DNA from: Reyranella sp. CPCC 100927
Lineage (GTDB): Bacteria; Pseudomonadota; Alphaproteobacteria; Reyranellales; Reyranellaceae
Length of the DNA: 64,000 nt
Reading direction: 5' to 3'
NCBI RefSeq assembly: GCF_007859315.1
Contig: NZ_VOHA01000014.1
Span: 124,001 to 188,000 of the forward strand
Shown here: piece by piece, positions 59,354 to 64,000 of the stretch
Layout of the letters: the number at the start of each line of letters is the position of its first letter
Position numbering within the stretch: position 1 is the first letter of the stretch
Notes under the pieces: model-generated
The model's input: the letters and a program-made list of their open reading frames with translations, nothing else
Told to the model about the DNA's origin: nothing
The model's database searches: none
Program-made: the position numbers and the translations under genes

Positions 59354-60664
59354 CTGTCGGTAGAGCCTTCTCTGCGCCCCACCGACGGGCCCGACGGCGC
59401 CATCGGGTCCACGACCACCCGCGACCACGCACCGCCGGAGGAGCCGCGTCGGCCCGATCCGCTGCCCCCGTCGCGGCGCAGCCAGCGTGGGCTCGACTGG
59501 TTCGTCTTCTGCGTCGCCGACGTGCAGACCGGATTCGGTCCCTTCATCGCGGTCTATCTCACGACCGAGAAATGGACGCAGGTCGATATCGGCCTGGTCC
59601 TGTCGGTCGCCGGGCTCGTCTCGCTGATCGGTCAGATGCCGGGCGGCGCCCTGGTGGACTGGGCCCGTGCCGAGCGGTTCGTCGCCGGTATCGCCGTGAC
59701 CATGATCGGCCTCAGTGCGCTTGCATACGCGACATGGCCGATCCTGCCGGTGGTGTTCTCGGCCGCGACCCTGCACGCTGTTGCCAGTTGCGTGCTGGGA
59801 CCGGCGATCGCGGCCATCAGCCTGGGCCTGGTCGGGCATGCCGCGATCGGCGAGCGGTTCGGCCGCAACGCGCGCTTCGCATCGATCGGTACCGGATTGT
59901 CCGCCGCCGTGATGGGCGCCTGCGGCTATTTTTTCTCGGCCCAGGCGGTCTTCTTTGTCACCGCGGCGCTGGTCGTGCCCACGCTGCTGGCGCTGCGCAT
60001 GATTGCGTCGGCCGAGATCGATGCCGAGCGCGCCCATGGGAACATGCCGCAACGGCAGCGCAACAAGGCCCCGGTCGACCTGCGCAGCCTCCTGCGCAAA
60101 CGGTCGTTGTTGATCTTCGGCGGCTGCATTCTGCTGTTCCATCTGGCCAACGCGTCCATGCTGCCGCTGATGGGCAGTGTGCTGACGACGCGCCTCAGCG
60201 AATGGGCGACGGTGCTGATCGCCGCCTGCATCGTTGGCCCCCAGCTGGTCGTCGCGGCGTTCTCGCCCTGGGTCGGCCGCCAGGCGCAACGATGGGGGCG
60301 TCGGCCGCTCTTGCTGGTCGGTTTCGCCGCCCTGCCGATCCGCGGGCTGCTGTTCGCCACCGTAAGCGATCCCTATCTGCTGGTCGTGGTCCAGCTGCTG
60401 GACGGGGTGACGGCAGCGGTGTTCAGCGTGTTGGTGCCGTTGACGGTGGCCGACCTGACGCGGGGCACGGGGCGGTTCAATCTCACACAGGGATTCGTCG
60501 GGACCATGATGGGTGTGGGTGCTTCGCTCAGCCCGACGCTCGGCGGCTATGTGAGTGACGCCTTCGGCAGCGGCGTTGCGTTCATGAGCCTGGCGGCGAT
60601 CGCCGCGCTGGGGTTGACGGTCGTATGGACGCTGATGCCCGAAACACGGCCGCGCGCCGACTGA
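59354..60664 (+). CDS. Major facilitator superfamily transporter; start codon problematic
   Basis: Predicted about 436 residues, about 12 transmembrane segments. The first helix RGLDWFVFCVADVQTGFGPFIAVYL lies mostly upstream of the first ordinary start (GTG at 59522), so translation must begin earlier. The only in-frame option with a ribosome-binding site is CTG at 59354 (GGAG seven bases before). An ATG at 59334 is in another frame and reaches a stop after nine codons; one missing base near 59350 would join it. The substrate is unknown; the family motif GGALVDWARAERFVAG is present. Confidence 0.7.
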   Translation: MSVEPSLRPTDGPDGAIGSTTTRDHAPPEEPRRPDPLPPSRRSQRGLDWFVFCVADVQTGFGPFIAVYLTTEKWTQVDIGLVLSVAGLVSLIGQMPGGALVDWARAERFVAGIAVTMIGLSALAYATWPILPVVFSAATLHAVASCVLGPAIAAISLGLVGHAAIGERFGRNARFASIGTGLSAAVMGACGYFFSAQAVFFVTAALVVPTLLALRMIASAEIDAERAHGNMPQRQRNKAPVDLRSLLRKRSLLIFGGCILLFHLANASMLPLMGSVLTTRLSEWATVLIAACIVGPQLVVAAFSPWVGRQAQRWGRRPLLLVGFAALPIRGLLFATVSDPYLLVVVQLLDGVTAAVFSVLVPLTVADLTRGTGRFNLTQGFVGTMMGVGASLSPTLGGYVSDAFGSGVAFMSLAAIAALGLTVVWTLMPETRPRAD

Positions 60665-60678
60665 ACCGGCCGGGATGG

Positions 60679-61476
60679 TCACGCAAACGGATACGGTCCG
60701 TCGAAATGCCCGATGTAGCTGGTGTGGGTGATCATCGCCGAGCCGGGCTGCCAGCGGTGCAGCAGGCAGGCAGGCGGCTCGCGATAGGATGCCGGCGCTG
60801 CATCCGGCCGCAGCCGCAACGCGATCTGCGTTGCGGTGCTGGGGCAGGTGCAAACGATCGTACCGGCCCAGCGCACTTGGATTGGCCGGTGCACATGCCC
60901 GCAGAGCACGCGCTCGATGTTGTCGAAGCGGGCGACGATTTCCTCCAGCCGCACCGCGTCCCGAAGCATGTAGTCGTCAAGGTAGGGTATGCCGCTGGCA
61001 AACGGCGGGTGGTGCATGATGATCACGGTCGGCTGCGTGCGCTCCCGTGCCAGCGTGTCGGCGAGCCAGGCCAGTCCGGTGTCGTCGATGGCGCCGTGGT
61101 GAGATCCCGGTACGGTCGTATCGAGGGCCACGATGCGCACGGGATGCGCGTCGTTGACATAGTGCAAGGGCCTGCCCCGAGCGGGCAGGTAGCTGTGTTC
61201 GGCGAAGGCGTCCCGCAGGGCGTCGCGGCTGTCGTGGTTGCCGGGAATGAGCAGATAAGGCGTCTCGCACGGCGCCAGCAGCGTCCGCAGCATGGCGTAT
61301 TCGGCGGGATCGCCTTCATCGACCAGATCGCCCGTCACCAGCACCAGGTCGGGGCGGGGATCGAGACCGTGCAAATGACTGATGGCGTCCTGCAGGAGGC
61401 GGTTCGAATCAACCACGCCTTTGTAAAGCTGCCCTCGCGGGCGGACGTGCAGATCGGAGATCTGAGCCAGCAACAT
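60679..61476 (-). CDS. Metallophosphoesterase (CpdA/phosphodiesterase type)
   Basis: Predicted 265 residues with the calcineurin-like metal motifs: QISDLHV at the start (DxH), VTGDLVDEGDPAEY (GDxxD), LIPGNHDSRDAL (GNHD/E), VIIMHHPPFA and GHVHRP near the C-terminus. CpdA-type enzymes hydrolyse cyclic nucleotides or other phosphodiesters. ATG at 61474-61476 starts the domain directly; the open frame upstream has no similarity. A class III cyclase-like gene is elsewhere in the window, but there is no direct link. Convergent with the MFS gene. Confidence 0.9.
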   Translation of the reverse strand: MLLAQISDLHVRPRGQLYKGVVDSNRLLQDAISHLHGLDPRPDLVLVTGDLVDEGDPAEYAMLRTLLAPCETPYLLIPGNHDSRDALRDAFAEHSYLPARGRPLHYVNDAHPVRIVALDTTVPGSHHGAIDDTGLAWLADTLARERTQPTVIIMHHPPFASGIPYLDDYMLRDAVRLEEIVARFDNIERVLCGHVHRPIQVRWAGTIVCTCPSTATQIALRLRPDAAPASYREPPACLLHRWQPGSAMITHTSYIGHFDGPYPFA

Positions 61477-61632
61477 CTGTCTTGCCTCGTTCGCAGCCTG
61501 CGCCGCTGCGTGCACAAAGCATGCCCACCGTCTTGGACATGGGAGTTCTTTTGAGTCGCGCCTGCCAGGCGGAGCGTCCAGGATTGCCCCGGTTTCCGTG
61601 CCGCGGGACGTTCCGCTCGATGCGATCGACTG

Positions 61633-62892
61633 ATGACTGAATTGGAACTCTTCAAGCGCCTTGCCGTGGCACTGGCGATTGGCTTGCTGGTCGGACTCGA
61701 ACGGGGCTGGCAGGCGCGCGAGGATGCCGACGGCGAGCGTACGGCGGGAGTGCGTACCTATGCGCTGGTCGGCCTGCTGGGCGGCGTCGCCAGTGCCTTG
61801 TCGCCCGACAACCCTATCGCGCTGGGCGTGTTCTTCACGGCCTTCACCGCCACCTTCGCGGCGTTTTATTGGCGCGAGGTCATTGCCGAGGGCAGGTTCG
61901 GCGTCACCAGTGTCGTGGCCGCCATGCTGACTTTTGCCAGTGGCGCCTATGCCGTGCGCGGCGAGCCGCAGGTGGCGGTGGCTGTTGCCGTCGTGATGAC
62001 CCTGCTGCTGGCGCTGAAACAGCCTTTGCATCGCTGGTTGCAGCGGCTGACGTGGCCGGAGATTCGGGCAGCGCTGATTCTGCTCGCCATGAGTTTTCTG
62101 CTGCTGCCGGTGCTGCCCGACCGCACGGTCGATCCCTGGGAGGCGCTGAATCCGGCGGAGGTCTGGCTGCTGGCCATCATCATCGCCGCGGTGTCCTTTG
62201 CCGGCTACGTCGCCATTCGCATCATGGGCGATCAGGCCGGCATCGCGATGGCGGCGCTGGCCGGCGGATTGGCATCATCCACGGCCGCCACACTGGCCTT
62301 CGCGCGTATGGCTCGCGAGAAGCCGGCCGCGGCGCCGCTGCTGGCCGGCGGCATCCTGCTCGCCAATGTGGTGATGGTCGTGCGCGTGATGGTGATTGCC
62401 GGCAGTCTCAATACGGCGCTGATCCTGCCCTTGCTGTGGCCGCTGGGCGCCACTGCCGTCGTGCTGGCATTGCCCGGCCTGATGCTGCTGCGACACCGCG
62501 CCGAGAACGCGGACGATGGACAGCACGAGCTTGCGATGCGCAATCCGTTCGAGCTCGGCACGGCGCTCAAGCTCGCCGGCTTCATTGCCGTCGTGATGCT
62601 GGTGGCCAAGATCGTGGTCGCCAAGGTGGGGGAACAGGCTGTGCTGATCGTCGCCGCCGTTTCCGGTCTGGCCGATGTCGATGCGTTGACGTTGTCGCTG
62701 TCGCGCATGGCCGACCACGGGATTTCGACATCGACCGCGGTGGTTGGCATTGCCATCGCCGTCGCCGTCAACACGATGGTCAAGGCGGGGTTCGCGACCG
62801 TGGTCGGCACACCCCGTACGGGTGTCATCGTCGGCGCGTCGAGCGTGGTGGCGATCGCCGTCGGCGCACTGGCCTGGGTCGTGATGGACTGA
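61633..62892 (+). CDS. MgtC/SapB family membrane protein with DUF4010
   Basis: Predicted 419 residues, many transmembrane helices. The N-terminal MgtC-like part is FKRLAVALAIGLLVGLERGW and VRTYALVGLLGGVASAL, followed by the DUF4010 part from about residue 200 (GDQAGIAMAALAGGLASSTAATLAFAR and LSLSRMADHGISTSTAVVGIAIAVAVNTMVKAGFA). MgtC-type proteins are involved in magnesium or membrane-potential adaptation; the fusion with DUF4010 is a common alphaproteobacterial form and its role is unclear. It is divergent from the phosphoesterase gene. Confidence 0.88.
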   Translation: MTELELFKRLAVALAIGLLVGLERGWQAREDADGERTAGVRTYALVGLLGGVASALSPDNPIALGVFFTAFTATFAAFYWREVIAEGRFGVTSVVAAMLTFASGAYAVRGEPQVAVAVAVVMTLLLALKQPLHRWLQRLTWPEIRAALILLAMSFLLLPVLPDRTVDPWEALNPAEVWLLAIIIAAVSFAGYVAIRIMGDQAGIAMAALAGGLASSTAATLAFARMAREKPAAAPLLAGGILLANVVMVVRVMVIAGSLNTALILPLLWPLGATAVVLALPGLMLLRHRAENADDGQHELAMRNPFELGTALKLAGFIAVVMLVAKIVVAKVGEQAVLIVAAVSGLADVDALTLSLSRMADHGISTSTAVVGIAIAVAVNTMVKAGFATVVGTPRTGVIVGASSVVAIAVGALAWVVMD

Positions 62893-62903
62893 GAAAGAGG
62901 TGA

Positions 62904-64000
62904 CTACACCGGCAGGCGCATGCGCGCGCGCAGACCGCCGATCGGCGATTCCTCCAGGTGCAGTTCGCCGCCGTGGCTGCGGACCACGTCGCGCGCGATG
63001 GTCAGGCCCAGGCCCACGCCGCCGGTCATGGGATTGCGAGACGCGTCGAGACGGAAGAACGGGCGGAACACCTCTTCGCGCCGGTCGGCCGGAATGCCCG
63101 GTCCGTCGTCGTCGACGATGATCTCGATCGCCGTCTTGCGCCGCTGCGCCCGCAGTTCGACCCGGCGGCCGTGGCGCAGGGCATTGCTGACCAGGTTGCT
63201 CAGGCAGCGTTTCATCGCTGTCGGGCGAAGCTTGATCCCAAGATCACCGGAGAACGCCACGACCACGGTGCCGCCGTCGCGGCGGGCGCCGCTGGCGACG
63301 TCTTCCAACAGTTCGCCGACGTCGACCGGCACCGGCTCCTCGTCACCCTCGCCGCGGGCAAAAGCGAGATAGCCTTCGATCATGCGCTCCATCTCGACGA
63401 CGTCGGCCTCCAACTCGCGCTTTTCCGGCCCGTCGTCCAGCATCGCCAGCCCCAGCTTCATGCGCGTCAGCGGCGTGCGCAGATCGTGGCTGACGCCGGC
63501 CAGCATCTCGGTGCGCTGCTGGATCTGGCGGCGCAGGCGTTCGCGCATGGTCAGGAAGGCGCGGCCTGCCTGGCGCGCCTCCAGCGACCCTTCGGGCTCG
63601 AAGTCGGCGATATCGCGGCCTTTGCCCAGGTTGTCGGCGATGCGGGCAAGCTTGCGGATCGGCTGCAGTTCGTGGCGCACGAACGCGGTGGCCAGGCCGA
63701 ACAGCACCATCGCCGCCCCGATCATGGCGGCGATGAAGGCCCAGCTCGACGTCGTGTACAGCCGGCTGAGCGGCGCCAGCACTTCGATCACGCCATCCGG
63801 CACCTGCACGGCGATCAGAACGCGTTTGTCGGTCGGCGCGGTGTCGAGGTAGTAGGGCAGCTTCAGGTCGTTCTCGAGCGCGTTGGTCAGCTCGCGCTCG
63901 AGGATGCTGTAGAAGGATGGGGAACGGCGCTCGGGCAGGGTGGCGCCGGGCTTGAACGACACCACCATGCGCATGTCCTGCCGCGCCCGCTGCACGATCC
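62904..64000 (-). CDS. Sensor histidine kinase (EnvZ/RstB-like), cut by window edge
   Basis: The C-terminal 365 residues are present, the N-terminus is beyond the right edge. A periplasmic part and a transmembrane helix (WAFIAAMIGAAMVLFGLATAFV) precede a HAMP domain; the H-box is MLAGVSHDLRTPLTRMKLGLAML, the N-box LSNLVSNALRHG, and the ATP lid motifs DDDGPGIP and GGVGLGLTIARDVVRSHGGEL are complete, so this is an active kinase. EnvZ-like proteins respond to osmotic or envelope signals. Its response regulator should lie beyond the edge. Confidence 0.9.
   Translation of the reverse strand, partial: IVQRARQDMRMVVSFKPGATLPERRSPSFYSILERELTNALENDLKLPYYLDTAPTDKRVLIAVQVPDGVIEVLAPLSRLYTTSSWAFIAAMIGAAMVLFGLATAFVRHELQPIRKLARIADNLGKGRDIADFEPEGSLEARQAGRAFLTMRERLRRQIQQRTEMLAGVSHDLRTPLTRMKLGLAMLDDGPEKRELEADVVEMERMIEGYLAFARGEGDEEPVPVDVGELLEDVASGARRDGGTVVVAFSGDLGIKLRPTAMKRCLSNLVSNALRHGRRVELRAQRRKTAIEIIVDDDGPGIPADRREEVFRPFFRLDASRNPMTGGVGLGLTIARDVVRSHGGELHLEESPIGGLRARMRLPV

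Overview
The window is about 64 kb of high-GC DNA, densely coding, and reads as a chromosomal segment of an alphaproteobacterium. The evidence is gene content and order: a prs-rplY-pth-ychF group, a translationally coupled lgt-midA-pgeF group, UbiK, YbjN, proC, a phasin, TctCBA transporters with Bug-type binding proteins, and bacterioferritin with its ferredoxin. A Rhodospirillales-, Reyranella- or Hyphomicrobiales-like organism would fit, but no rRNA or species marker is present and I do not name one. Both edges cut through genes.

Layout. 0-10 kb: the end of a ketopantoate-reductase-like gene, dienelactone hydrolase and PaiB-like genes, then a peroxide-defence block (oxyR divergent from ahpC-ahpD-catalase), then a tricarboxylate-type transporter with two tandem binding proteins (tctC, tctC, tctB, tctA). 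10-15 kb, minus strand: prs, rplY (L25/CTC), pth and ychF, interrupted by an opposite-strand LLM oxidoreductase. 15-20.6 kb: accessory block with a class III cyclase-like membrane protein, an RDD protein, and an unusual cassette: a short Tat-like Gly/Asn-rich protein facing an operon of FkbM methyltransferase, a PqqD-HprK-like kinase fusion and an NTP_transf_5-type nucleotidyltransferase. 20.6-24.6 kb: proline-rich lipoprotein, pgeF, midA-like, lgt. 24.7-28.6 kb: CecR-type repressor with a YbhGFSR-like ABC exporter. 28.6-32 kb: ubiK, MFS, LysR, ybjN.

32-55.7 kb is a large metabolic region: a lower-GC module (XRE-cupin regulator, CobW GTPase, YtcJ-type amidohydrolase, dimethylglycine/sarcosine-dehydrogenase-like flavoprotein); alpha/beta hydrolase with an ABM protein; HyuA/HyuB, a DUF6985-like protein and an acyl-CoA dehydrogenase; D-aminoacylase-type amidohydrolase; Bfr/Bfd; a frameshifted flavin-binding oxidase; a peptide-type binding protein; and an LLM, FAD-monooxygenase, VOC and GST cluster suggestive of aromatic or xenobiotic catabolism. 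55.8-64 kb returns to conserved genes: proC, TetR-like, phasin, CsaA-like tRNA-binding protein, PRC-barrel protein, MFS, metallophosphoesterase, MgtC/DUF4010 protein and the end of an EnvZ-like kinase.

The general picture is a housekeeping backbone into which accessory cassettes have been placed at several points, plus at least four kinds of palindromic intergenic repeats. The best candidate for an undescribed system is the PqqD-HprK fusion cassette at 16.7-20.2 kb. No tRNA, rRNA, CRISPR array, transposase or prophage gene was seen.
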